This document shows, piece by piece, positions 7,794-16,435 of a stretch of 64,000 nucleotides of DNA (the first letter of the stretch is position 1; each line of letters begins with the position of its first letter). The stretch lies in contig CAZOJI010000001.1 of assembly GCA_964580055.1 (NCBI GenBank), forward strand, positions 112,350 through 176,349, in the 5' to 3' direction. A program made the translations under genes and the position numbers. The notes beneath the pieces were generated by a model. The model was not told the origin of the DNA. It did not search any database and worked only from the letters and a program-made list of their open reading frames with translations. The stretch comes from JBDGYW01 sp964580055 (GTDB lineage Bacteria; Gemmatimonadota; Gemmatimonadetes; Gemmatimonadales; GWC2-71-9).

Positions 7794-9641
7794 ATGAAGA
7801 TCCCAGGCAGGGAGCAGATTGTCGAACTCTTCCGGCACCGGAAGGGCCTTCTGTTCAATTTCTTCTTCACGTCCCTCGCCCGCGGTGCGCTCTCCACTGG
7901 TGCCATTCTCCTCATCAAGGAATTTCTTTCTGGCATTCTCGGTCAGGGTGGCGGATTCGCCGGGGCCGCCGCCGACCTTTTCGGACGCCAGGCCGCACTG
8001 TGGATTGTTGCGGCATTGCTGACAGGGGCGTACATCGGCGGCAGCTTGCTGGGCTACGCGAACGTCGTGATCCGGCAGCATATGGTCAAGGTGCTAGAGT
8101 TGGGAATGATGGAGCGATTGATCAGGCACCTGCTTGGCCTCTCCGTGCCTTTCTTCTTCAAGCAGAGCGAAGGCGACATAATACAGGCGGTTCGCCAGGA
8201 TGTTTCCAGCCTTCGCACCGTCGTGATGTCCATGGCGGGACTGTTCGTGAATGTCTGCCTGGCACTTGGCCTCTTCGTGGCGGCTCTTTCACTCAGTGCA
8301 CGTCTAACCTTCTGGGCGCTGATTGTCGTGCCTATAGCGGTTGTCCCGATCTGGCTTGCAGCCAAGCGCATTCTGGCGCAGTCGTACAAAGTGCGACGCA
8401 CGGGGTATGTACTGTTTGATGTGATACTTCAGGTTCTGCGCGGCATTCGCGTCATCAAAGCATTTCGAGGTGAAGAAGAGGAGGCGCGTACCGCCACAGA
8501 AAAGGGGCGGGCGTATTTCGACGAACTCATCTCCATAGTTAGAGTTCGCGCCTTCGCCGGGGCGATTCTAGAATCTTTGGCCAGCATCGGTATTGTCGTG
8601 GTGATCCTCGTGGGAGGCCTCGACGTGATGCGTGGTGCTCTCGAATGGCCGGCTTTGCTTGCATTCCTAATGGCAGCGCGAGCATTGCACGGCCCCCTCA
8701 ACGCGATCAACGGCACGATCATCTCCATCCAAAACTACGGGGCCTCGGTCGCCCGCATCGGTGAGCTGCTGGAAACGCGCCCCGAGGTCCCCGATCGGCC
8801 CGATGGCGTTCCGCTACGGCACGGGCCTCAGCGGATCGAGTTCGATTGGGTCTGCTTTGAGTATGACGACACTGCGGTGCTCGAAGATGTATCGTTTCGG
8901 ATCGAAGCCGGTCAAACACTCGGTATTGCGGGTCCGTCGGGTGCCGGAAAGACCACGCTGCTCAACTTGGTGGCGCGGTTTTTCGATCCGTCGTCCGGCA
9001 CCGTGAAGTTCGACGGCAGAGATCTGCGCGAATACCGGCTGGCGGACGTATACGACAAACTGGCCATAGTCACCCAAGAACCATTTCTGTTCGCCACGTC
9101 GATCCGAGAGAACATCCTCTGTGGATGCCCAGACGCGTCGGACGATGAGGTTGAGGAGGCGGCGCGGGCCGCTGAGATCCACGAAGAGATCGTCGAGATG
9201 CCTGAGAAATACGACACTGCCGTAGGGATCGGTGGAAAGGGACTCTCCGGAGGGCAGGCACAGCGTGTCAATATCGCACGGGCAATCCTCAAGAACGCAC
9301 CGATTCTGCTGCTGGACGAAGCGACATCGAGCCTCGATTCGCTCTCCGAGGTCAACGTCCAGCGCGCCATCGACCGCCTTATGAGCGGGCGCACGACTTT
9401 CATCGTGGCGCACAGACTCTCGACGCTACGGCAGGCTCAGAGGATACTGGTGCTCGACCGCGGCCGCGTGGTGGGCAACGATTCCCACGCGAATCTGTTG
9501 CGTGACTGTCCTTCATACGCTCACATGTGGGAGACCCAGCAGATGTATGAGCCCGAGGCACCCAGAGTTTCCGGGTCGCCCGGGCTGACTTCTCCGGTTC
9601 AGGATGTGGACGGGCTGGGTGTGGTGCTGGACAATCCCTAA
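7794..9641 (+). CDS. ABC exporter, fused permease and ATPase (peptide export)
   Basis: The 615-residue protein is a half-transporter: six helices in residues ~20-320, then an ATPase domain with Walker A GPSGAGKT (~379), signature LSGGQAQR (~483), Walker B LLLDEAT and an H-loop in IVAHRLST. There is no N-terminal C39 peptidase, which fits a cluster with a separate B2 protease. It acts as a homodimer in the inner membrane and should export the mature RiPP, and possibly give immunity. It is the last gene of the cluster. A 70-bp gap separates it from the nucleotidyltransferase gene. Confidence 0.85.
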   Translation: MKIPGREQIVELFRHRKGLLFNFFFTSLARGALSTGAILLIKEFLSGILGQGGGFAGAAADLFGRQAALWIVAALLTGAYIGGSLLGYANVVIRQHMVKVLELGMMERLIRHLLGLSVPFFFKQSEGDIIQAVRQDVSSLRTVVMSMAGLFVNVCLALGLFVAALSLSARLTFWALIVVPIAVVPIWLAAKRILAQSYKVRRTGYVLFDVILQVLRGIRVIKAFRGEEEEARTATEKGRAYFDELISIVRVRAFAGAILESLASIGIVVVILVGGLDVMRGALEWPALLAFLMAARALHGPLNAINGTIISIQNYGASVARIGELLETRPEVPDRPDGVPLRHGPQRIEFDWVCFEYDDTAVLEDVSFRIEAGQTLGIAGPSGAGKTTLLNLVARFFDPSSGTVKFDGRDLREYRLADVYDKLAIVTQEPFLFATSIRENILCGCPDASDDEVEEAARAAEIHEEIVEMPEKYDTAVGIGGKGLSGGQAQRVNIARAILKNAPILLLDEATSSLDSLSEVNVQRAIDRLMSGRTTFIVAHRLSTLRQAQRILVLDRGRVVGNDSHANLLRDCPSYAHMWETQQMYEPEAPRVSGSPGLTSPVQDVDGLGVVLDNP

Positions 9642-9730
9642 AGCGCTCTATCCCTGACGGCTGCGTTCGAGCAACTTCCGAGGTCCTGCTGCCTCCTACA
9701 GCACCATTCGTTCGTCGGCCCCGGTAACGA

Positions 9731-10243
9731 TCACGATTCGGGCGGGTACTTGTCCCCCAATCCTCTCACTTTCGCTTCGGTGATCATGTATTCCATGACC
9801 TTCTTGAGATGGCTCTTCTCCGCCTCGATGATCGAAGTCAGGGTTTCGTTCTCGCCGATGATGTCTTCCATCGCACGGTAGTATCCGATGGTGTCCTTTT
9901 CCAGCCCGAATGCGCGCTTGAGTGCATCTTCGCGCGTTTCCACTTCATCGAGCTTCTTGAAGAGACCCGACTCGCCCATGAAGAATTCCGACAGCGACAT
10001 GACCTTGAGATACTGCCAGCGCTCGTCTTGGCTCGATACGTCCGGGTCTTTGGGCACCGTCTTCAGAAGGTTCTGGAACTGTTTCTCGTGTGTCTTTTCG
10101 TCTTTGGCCAACGTGGCGAATATCTCGCTGAGCTCCTCATCGTCGGTGAACTTCTTGGACATCTTGTTGTAGAACTTGTTGCCCAACTGTTCCGTGGTAA
10201 CGGCGAACTCCACCGCTTTCCTGATAGTCAGCTCCTCCAGCAT
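9731..10243 (-). CDS. rubrerythrin/ferritin-like diiron protein
   Basis: The 170-residue all-helical protein has two four-helix-bundle halves with carboxylate/histidine motifs: EQLGNKFY and EKTHEKQF early, then EKDTIGYY and EAEKSHLKK late. These are the usual diiron ligands of the ferritin-like superfamily. It lacks a rubredoxin domain. Proposed roles are peroxide reduction or iron handling. The ATG at 10243 is chosen because a good AGGAG lies before it, although the frame extends 28 codons further upstream. It sits downstream of cydAB on the same strand. Confidence 0.75.
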   Translation of the reverse strand: MLEELTIRKAVEFAVTTEQLGNKFYNKMSKKFTDDEELSEIFATLAKDEKTHEKQFQNLLKTVPKDPDVSSQDERWQYLKVMSLSEFFMGESGLFKKLDEVETREDALKRAFGLEKDTIGYYRAMEDIIGENETLTSIIEAEKSHLKKVMEYMITEAKVRGLGDKYPPES

Positions 10244-10370
10244 CTCTATCTCCTCGAATATCTGCATTCCATATCCATACAATTCCCAGACTCCGGTGTT
10301 CCCTTTGCCCGGGCAGTATCTCCCCACGCAATATACGCAACCCGGCTCTCCCTGGCTGGTTGACGCACCG

Positions 10371-11393
10371 TCAGTAGCTGTGTGCGTCCAGTTTGACCTT
10401 GCCCCTGAAGATCCAATAGATGCTGAACGTATAAGCGATCACGATCGGCATCCCGATTGCCGCCATGATCAGCATTATCTGGTGTGTCTTTGCCGACGAT
10501 GCCGCGTTATAGATCGTGAGGCTGTTCTCAGCGACAGGACTCGAGTAGATCATGTCGGGGTACATCCCTATTCCGAACAGGGCCATCAAGCACAGCATCG
10601 CAACACAGGAGGACAGAAATGCCTTGAAATCGTTGCCGCGAGTTATCTCTCGGGGGATATTGGCGATCGCCAGCACGTTCAAAATTGGAATCACAAACAG
10701 GATCGGTGCATCCAGAAGCGTTGTTGTCATATGTGGAATGAAAGCCAAAACGAGGATCGTTGTGAGCACATAGCCAATCACGAATGCCGCGATCAAACGC
10801 GGGACCCAGCCTCTGATTTGATCATGCAGCTCACCCTCGGTCTTCATGAGTACGAAGATCGCCCCGTGCATCGCGAACAGGCACACGGTCGTTATTCCTA
10901 CTACAAGTGGGAAAGGACGTAGCAACCCTGGCAGGCCACCACTGTACTCATGTTGTGCGGTGAGTGGAATTCCTTGAGCGATGTTTCCCAGCGCCACCCC
11001 GATGAGCAACGATGAAACTATGCTGCTCACACTGAAGCTCACATCCCACGTGTTCCGCCATCTGGCCGATTCCCGCTTGCTGCGGAACTCGATCGCCACC
11101 GCTCGGAAGATGAGGGCGAAGAGCAACAACATGAATGCCAGGTAGAAACCGGAGAACGAGGTCGCATAGACGTCCGGGAAGGCAGCAAAGAGCGCGCCGC
11201 CGCCGGTCACCAGCCAGACCTCATTACCGTCCCATACTGGACCAATGCTGTTCAGCATGATTCTGCGATGCTCATCCTTCTTGGTGAACAAGTGCAACGC
11301 GCCGACACCAAGATCGAAACCGTCCAGAATGGCATAGCCACTGAACAGGATTCCCACCAGGAGAAACCAGACAGTGTTCAAGTCGAGAGTCAT
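10371..11393 (-). CDS. cydB: cytochrome bd ubiquinol oxidase subunit II
   Basis: The 340-residue polytopic protein matches CydB, with the N-terminal WFLLVGILFSGYAILDGFDLG helix and GPVWDGNEVWL, both family hallmarks. It pairs with CydA in the inner membrane to reduce oxygen with quinol at high affinity. The ATG lies inside the 3' end of cydA (four-base overlap), so translation is coupled. Length is slightly below the E. coli protein. Confidence 0.95.
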   Translation of the reverse strand: MTLDLNTVWFLLVGILFSGYAILDGFDLGVGALHLFTKKDEHRRIMLNSIGPVWDGNEVWLVTGGGALFAAFPDVYATSFSGFYLAFMLLLFALIFRAVAIEFRSKRESARWRNTWDVSFSVSSIVSSLLIGVALGNIAQGIPLTAQHEYSGGLPGLLRPFPLVVGITTVCLFAMHGAIFVLMKTEGELHDQIRGWVPRLIAAFVIGYVLTTILVLAFIPHMTTTLLDAPILFVIPILNVLAIANIPREITRGNDFKAFLSSCVAMLCLMALFGIGMYPDMIYSSPVAENSLTIYNAASSAKTHQIMLIMAAIGMPIVIAYTFSIYWIFRGKVKLDAHSY

Positions 11394-12733
11394 GCCATCC
11401 TCCCGTCCTGGACCCTTACATCTTCAGGGCCCTTTTGGATCTTCTCGTTCAGCAGGAATATGAACAAGATGAACAACAACAGGTATATCAATCCGAACAT
11501 CACGAGCGACGTGATCACCTCATTCGCCGAGACCACGCTGGAAAGGGCGTCGGAGGTTCGCAGCATTTCGTACACGATCCACGGTTGACGTCCGACTTCG
11601 GCTGACAACCAGCCTAGCTGATTGGCTATGTGGGGCCCCAGAATCGAGAAAACCATTACCCATAGCAGCCATCGTGTTTGCGCCAGATTTCCGCGCCACC
11701 AATAAAATGCGCCCAGCAGCGAGATCAAGATCAACACCATGCCGATTCCTACCATGATGTGATAGGACTGAAACACGATGTTGACTGGAGGCCGATCCTC
11801 GGCCGCGAACGAGTTCAGTCCGGTGACCGGAGCATTCCAGTCCCCGTGCACCATCCAGCTCAGCATCCCTGGAATCTTCAATCCGGTTACCTGCTGGGTC
11901 TCATCGTTGACCCATCCGAACAGGTATAGCGGCGCGGGCTCGTTCGCGGCGTAGTGTCCCTCATAGGCGGCGAGTTTGGCAGGCTGGTTCTCTGCAACGC
12001 CCACAGCGCTCGAGTGTCCCGTCACCAGCTGCAGCACGGAAGCGAACACCGCCAGCACTAGCGCGATCTTGATCGACGCCTTGGCGAATTCCTCATGCTT
12101 GTTTTTGAGCAGGTAAAACGCGCTCACACTGAGCACCAAGAACGCGCCGGCCTGCCAAGCGCCCATATACACGTGAGAGATGCGGTCGAGGAACGACGGG
12201 TTCAATACCGCTTCCCAGAAGCTGGTCAACTCCGCGCGGAATCCGTCTCCCCGCTCGACTAGATGGTAACCGGCCGGTGTCTGCTGCCACGAATTGGCCA
12301 CCACTATCCAGATAGCGCTGAAGTGGGCTCCTGTCGCCACCATTACCGTCGATAGAAAGTGGGTCCTCGGCTTCACCTTGTCCCAGCCGAACAGAAGGAT
12401 CGCGAGGAACCCCGATTCCAGGAAGAACGCGAAGATGCCCTCCGCGGCCAAGGCACTCCCGAATATGTCGCCCACATAGCGAGAGTACGCTGCCCAGTTG
12501 GTGCCGAATTGGAACTCCATTACAATGCCCGTGGCAACACCGAGCGCAAAGATCAGTCCGAAGACCTTGACCCAGAACCTGGTCATCTGGTGATATAGCT
12601 CGTTGCCGGTCTTCAGATAGGTCCCTTCCATGACGACCAGCAGGAGCGACAGGCCTATGCTCATTGGAGGAAAGATGTAATGAAAAGCGATCGTTGCAGC
12701 GAACTGAATCCGGGAGAGGATTTCAACGTCCAT
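11390..12733 (-). CDS. cydA: cytochrome bd ubiquinol oxidase subunit I
   Basis: The 447-residue subunit has the conserved haem ligand region RIQFAATIAFHYIFPP (H18), the GRQPW motif near the quinol site and the expected nine or so helices. It is shorter than the E. coli subunit (about 520 residues), mainly through a short Q-loop, as in the cyanide-insensitive-type branch of bd oxidases. It is the first gene of the cydAB pair. A GGAG is present before the ATG. I see no cydX-sized gene or cydCD nearby. Confidence 0.95.
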   Translation of the reverse strand: MDVEILSRIQFAATIAFHYIFPPMSIGLSLLLVVMEGTYLKTGNELYHQMTRFWVKVFGLIFALGVATGIVMEFQFGTNWAAYSRYVGDIFGSALAAEGIFAFFLESGFLAILLFGWDKVKPRTHFLSTVMVATGAHFSAIWIVVANSWQQTPAGYHLVERGDGFRAELTSFWEAVLNPSFLDRISHVYMGAWQAGAFLVLSVSAFYLLKNKHEEFAKASIKIALVLAVFASVLQLVTGHSSAVGVAENQPAKLAAYEGHYAANEPAPLYLFGWVNDETQQVTGLKIPGMLSWMVHGDWNAPVTGLNSFAAEDRPPVNIVFQSYHIMVGIGMVLILISLLGAFYWWRGNLAQTRWLLWVMVFSILGPHIANQLGWLSAEVGRQPWIVYEMLRTSDALSSVVSANEVITSLVMFGLIYLLLFILFIFLLNEKIQKGPEDVRVQDGRMA

Positions 12734-12877
12734 AAAACATCTCCTAGCTCGCTATGATCTTGCTCTGATGTTCGGGAATTCGGAACGCAAAAACGCCGTC
12801 CGGCGCACACGGCTGACACCGGAATGTAAGGAACCTAGGCGCTGTTCCCCCCGGTCGCTAGAGCGCATCCATTTCCG

Positions 12878-13672
12878 CTATCCGTGCACGAAGTCGCCGA
12901 TGCGGCGAATACGCTGCATTTCATCACTGCTCAGCCGTCCATCCTCCAACGCGCGCAGGCCTTCGACCATTTCCTGTTCGGTTCGTGGTCCCGCCAAGCA
13001 CATGTCTACTGCCGGGTGTGACAGTACGAAGCGATAGCATTCGGCGGCCGTTAGTGGGCTCTCACCCGGCGGCATCTTGCTCGCTTTGAGCAGCTTGCCC
13101 CAACGGGTCGCGGTGTAGGTGGTGATGCCGGGCCGGTTGGCGGGCAAGTCCTGGAAAACCTCCTCCTCGGTGCCGCGGTGTGCTGCGCTGTAGCGTACCT
13201 GGATAACGTCTATCGGCGACTGCTCCGAATGCGAGAGCTGACCGTGGAATTGTCTGTTGTGGCCGGTAACGCCCAGGTGCGCAATCTTCCCTTCGTGCTG
13301 AAGCTGCTGCGCTACCTCGAGAATCCGCCTCGAGGGTACCTTGTTGAACCATCCCAAGAACAGGATATCGACTCTCGCGATCCCCAAATCTCTAAGCGCC
13401 TTCTCGACCGACCTGCGTATCCAGAATCCGATGTGATCGTACGTCTGGATCGCGATGACTGTACGGTCTCTGTTGGTAGTGCACAGAAAGCGCAGCGCGT
13501 CCCGCATTCCGGGTTTTCGGCCAACCCAATAGAAGTAGTTGACTCCGTACTCGGCAAAAGCCTTCTCTACTGCATGCGCCGGTACTCCATAGCCGCCTGC
13601 AAGACCGATCCGACTCACTTGAATACCTGTCCGGCCCAGCTTTCTGTGTCCCCTGAGGTCGGTTTCGCTCAT
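12878..13672 (-). CDS. aldo/keto-reductase-fold protein lacking the catalytic tetrad
   Basis: The 264-residue protein is clearly an AKR relative (RKLGRTGIQVSRIGLA at the start, GKIAHLGVTGHN mid-protein). Comparison with the AKR at 18270 shows that catalytic positions are replaced. The GVNYxDTAxxYG segment reads GVNYFYWVGRKPG, so the Asp is Tyr and the Tyr is gone. The lysine segment ATKTH reads AIQTY, and the histidine segment LWQLHN reads LFLGWFN. A canonical reductase reaction is therefore unlikely. It is 15 bp downstream of nadB, so they are probably co-transcribed. Confidence 0.75.
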   Translation of the reverse strand: MSETDLRGHRKLGRTGIQVSRIGLAGGYGVPAHAVEKAFAEYGVNYFYWVGRKPGMRDALRFLCTTNRDRTVIAIQTYDHIGFWIRRSVEKALRDLGIARVDILFLGWFNKVPSRRILEVAQQLQHEGKIAHLGVTGHNRQFHGQLSHSEQSPIDVIQVRYSAAHRGTEEEVFQDLPANRPGITTYTATRWGKLLKASKMPPGESPLTAAECYRFVLSHPAVDMCLAGPRTEQEMVEGLRALEDGRLSSDEMQRIRRIGDFVHG

Positions 13673-13687
13673 GGCGTAGTAGCCTCG

Positions 13688-15292
13688 CTAATTCGCGTTC
13701 TCCGGCGTTAGTACCGTGTTTTTCGCTTCCCCCGAGGTTCCCGGGTAGTCGAGGTTGTGGTGCAGGCCTCGGCTCTCCTTCCGCTCCATCGCGGATCGGA
13801 TTATCAGATCGGCAACGAGCGCGACGTTCCGCAGCTCGATGAGATTGTTGGTGAGACGGAACTGCGAGTAGTAGTCGAAGATCTCTCTGCGCAGATTGTC
13901 GACCCGGTGTTTGGCGCGTTCCAGCCTTTTGTTCGTCCTCACGATCCCGACATAATCCCACATCGCGCGGCGCAGCTCGTCCCAATTGTGCGATACAACC
14001 ACTTCTTCGTCGGAATCGGTGACTCTGCTCTCATCCCACTCCGGAATCGGCGGAGGTTCGTCGATTTCGGGAAGGCGCGCAGCGATGTGCTCGCTCGCCG
14101 AGGCAGCGAATACGAGACACTCGAGTATGGAGTTGCTGGCAAGGCGATTCGCCCCGTGGAGCCCTGTATGGGCTGTCTCTCCGACCGCGTAGAGGGTGTC
14201 GAGACCGGTTCGACCGAAGTGGTCGGTGACGATTCCACCGCAGGTGTAGTGAGCTGCTGGGACAACGGGCAAAGGTTCCCGCGTCATGTCGAACCCAAAG
14301 TCGAAGCACTTGTCGTAAATGTTGGGGAATCTCTGTTTTATGTAATCGGCGGGCTTGTGCGTGATGTCCAAGTAAACACAGTCGAGGCCGAGTCTTTTCA
14401 TCTCACTATCGATCGCGTGGGCGACGATGTCCCGGGGTGCCAACTCACCGCGTTCGTCGAAGCGCTTCATGAACTCGCTTCCGTCGGGAAGAATGAGCCT
14501 GCCGCCTTCGCCGCGTACCGCCTCGCTGATCAGGAATGACTTGGCTTCAGGATGATACAGGCAGGTCGGGTGAAACTGCACGAACTCCATGTTGGCCACC
14601 CGGCATCCCGCACGCCACGCCATCGCGATTCCGTCGCCGGTGGATACGTCGGGATTGCTGGTGTATAGATACACTTTGGAAGCACCGCCAGTCGCCAGAA
14701 CCGTGGCTCTCGCCGACACGGCTATTACGCGGTCGGCGTCGCGATCCAGCACGTAGGCGCCGAGGCAGCGGTTTTCTGCGGTCCCGAGTTTGGCTCCTGT
14801 TACGAGGTCTACGGCGATGTGGTTCTCGAGAATCTCGATATTGGGGTGCTCCCGCACGTGTCTTTGCAGAGTCATCGAGCTGGCGCGGCCGGTAGCGTCG
14901 TCTGCGTGAATGATGCGCCGGTGGCTGTGCCCCCCTTCGCGAGTAAGGTCGTACTCCGGATAGCCTTGGGAATGAGACGCCTTTGTAAAGGGAACGCCCA
15001 GGTCGATCAGCCAGCGGATGCACTCCGGACCTCTCTCTACCGTATAGCGCACCATCTCCTCGTCGCACAACCCGCTTCCGGCTCCGAGTGTATCGTTGAC
15101 GTGTTCCTCGAGCGAATCCCGTGAGTCGAGAACGGCCGCGATTCCGCCCTGCGCGTACTGGCTGGATCCTTCGGAGAGACAGACCTTTGCGAGCACACCA
15201 ATGCGAACTCGATCTGCAAGCCGAAGCGCGACACTCAACCCGGCGATGCCGGCTCCTATAACCAGGACGTCGTAGCCGGAGTCCCTCGTCAT
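13688..15292 (-). CDS. nadB: L-aspartate oxidase
   Basis: The 534-residue flavoprotein has the FAD-binding VIGAGIAGLSVALRLADR near the N-terminus and typical NadB blocks (SQYAQGGIAAV, HHRRIIHADDATGR-like HSHRRIIHADDATG, HYTCGGIVTDHFGRT). It oxidises aspartate to iminoaspartate, the first step of de novo NAD synthesis. No nadA or nadC is in the window. It lies upstream of the AKR-fold gene and downstream of nadE on the same strand, so two NAD genes are grouped. Confidence 0.95.
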   Translation of the reverse strand: MTRDSGYDVLVIGAGIAGLSVALRLADRVRIGVLAKVCLSEGSSQYAQGGIAAVLDSRDSLEEHVNDTLGAGSGLCDEEMVRYTVERGPECIRWLIDLGVPFTKASHSQGYPEYDLTREGGHSHRRIIHADDATGRASSMTLQRHVREHPNIEILENHIAVDLVTGAKLGTAENRCLGAYVLDRDADRVIAVSARATVLATGGASKVYLYTSNPDVSTGDGIAMAWRAGCRVANMEFVQFHPTCLYHPEAKSFLISEAVRGEGGRLILPDGSEFMKRFDERGELAPRDIVAHAIDSEMKRLGLDCVYLDITHKPADYIKQRFPNIYDKCFDFGFDMTREPLPVVPAAHYTCGGIVTDHFGRTGLDTLYAVGETAHTGLHGANRLASNSILECLVFAASASEHIAARLPEIDEPPPIPEWDESRVTDSDEEVVVSHNWDELRRAMWDYVGIVRTNKRLERAKHRVDNLRREIFDYYSQFRLTNNLIELRNVALVADLIIRSAMERKESRGLHHNLDYPGTSGEAKNTVLTPENAN

Positions 15293-15369
15293 TTGTGGTT
15301 AGCCTCTTTAGTCTGGTCTTAGTGTCTCCGGTTCTGCCGCCAGCATCGCTATCTAACTGTATTCCATCA

Positions 15370-16344
15370 CTATTGCGTGAACGGTAGCGAGTACGGCGGC
15401 TCCCTGAGATGTTGAGTTGCGCGGTACTTCGATGCGAAATCCGCGTAGGCTCGTTTGACGGCATCCTCATCCAACTCCAGCACCACCGCCGCTTCCATTG
15501 GCGGCACCTCGTGTTCCCATGCGAACAGCAAGTGATCGAGCTTGTCAAAAGGTATTCGGAAGAAAAACTCCTGGTCCGACACTGGGAGGCTGAACGTGTC
15601 GGGGCTAGGTGTACGTTGTCGTATGTCCATCGTGATGTCGAGGAAATCCGCGAGCTGGTAAATCTGGTCCTTGTAGAGGTGAGACAATGGCTCGATGTCT
15701 GTGCCTCCGTCGCCGAACTTGCAGAAATCGCCCAGCAGGAACTCGGTGCGATTGGTCGTGCCAGCCACGATCATGTTACGGCTTTCAGCTTCGAAGTAGA
15801 GGCGAATCATGCGTGAACGGATTTTGATATTCGCGAACGCGGTCAAGGTACGAAATGCCTTTGGATCCAAGCGCTTCTTCTTCACGGTTCCGTCCGGTAG
15901 CTGAACGCGGAGTGTGTAGAAGTTGAGAGCGCTGCGCTCGAGGAGGTCGGTCGGAAGCGTGATGTTGTATCTACATTCCGGCGTGTATTCGGGAATGAGA
16001 TTGGTGATGAATTCGTCGCGGCTCCGATACGACGCCACCGCATCCACGGCGGGCGTTAGGTCGACCTTGTTTGTCTCGATTCCCAGCTCCCGAGCATGGG
16101 CCTCAGCGTATGAGCTGCTGACCGGGTTGGACTCTCTTTCGGGCATTATCAACCCGACGACGTTTTCCTCCCCCATCGCCTTGACCGCCAGAGATGCCAT
16201 CACGGCGGAGTCGATCCCGCCGGATAGGCCGACTACGATTCCGCGCCTCCGAAATGTGTTGCGTGTCAGCTCCGTCACGAATTGCGCGATCTTGTGGCTC
16301 TCCCGCTCGGCATTGATCCTCAGCGTGTCCAGATTGAATGTCAT
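15370..16344 (-). CDS. nadE: NAD+ synthetase, ammonia-dependent type
   Basis: The 324-residue enzyme carries the PP-loop SGGIDSAV (residue ~40) of ATP pyrophosphatases, GTTNRTEFLLGDFCKFGDGG, and no glutaminase (nitrilase) domain, so ammonia is the likely nitrogen donor. It makes NAD+ from deamido-NAD+. It precedes nadB by 77 bp on the same strand and follows tryptophanase, whose reaction releases ammonia; that link is only suggestive. Confidence 0.92.
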   Translation of the reverse strand: MTFNLDTLRINAERESHKIAQFVTELTRNTFRRRGIVVGLSGGIDSAVMASLAVKAMGEENVVGLIMPERESNPVSSSYAEAHARELGIETNKVDLTPAVDAVASYRSRDEFITNLIPEYTPECRYNITLPTDLLERSALNFYTLRVQLPDGTVKKKRLDPKAFRTLTAFANIKIRSRMIRLYFEAESRNMIVAGTTNRTEFLLGDFCKFGDGGTDIEPLSHLYKDQIYQLADFLDITMDIRQRTPSPDTFSLPVSDQEFFFRIPFDKLDHLLFAWEHEVPPMEAAVVLELDEDAVKRAYADFASKYRATQHLREPPYSLPFTQ

Positions 16345-16435
16345 CTTCGCTCTCCATTGCTAGCGCTACCAACAGACCAGTGATGTGTCGCACCGACCAA
16401 GGTGCCAACCGGCGATTCCCGTTATGCAGCGACCG

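Noticed and set aside
9642..9730. Rho-independent terminator after the ABC exporter
   Set aside because: I found no stem followed by a T-run in the 89-bp gap.
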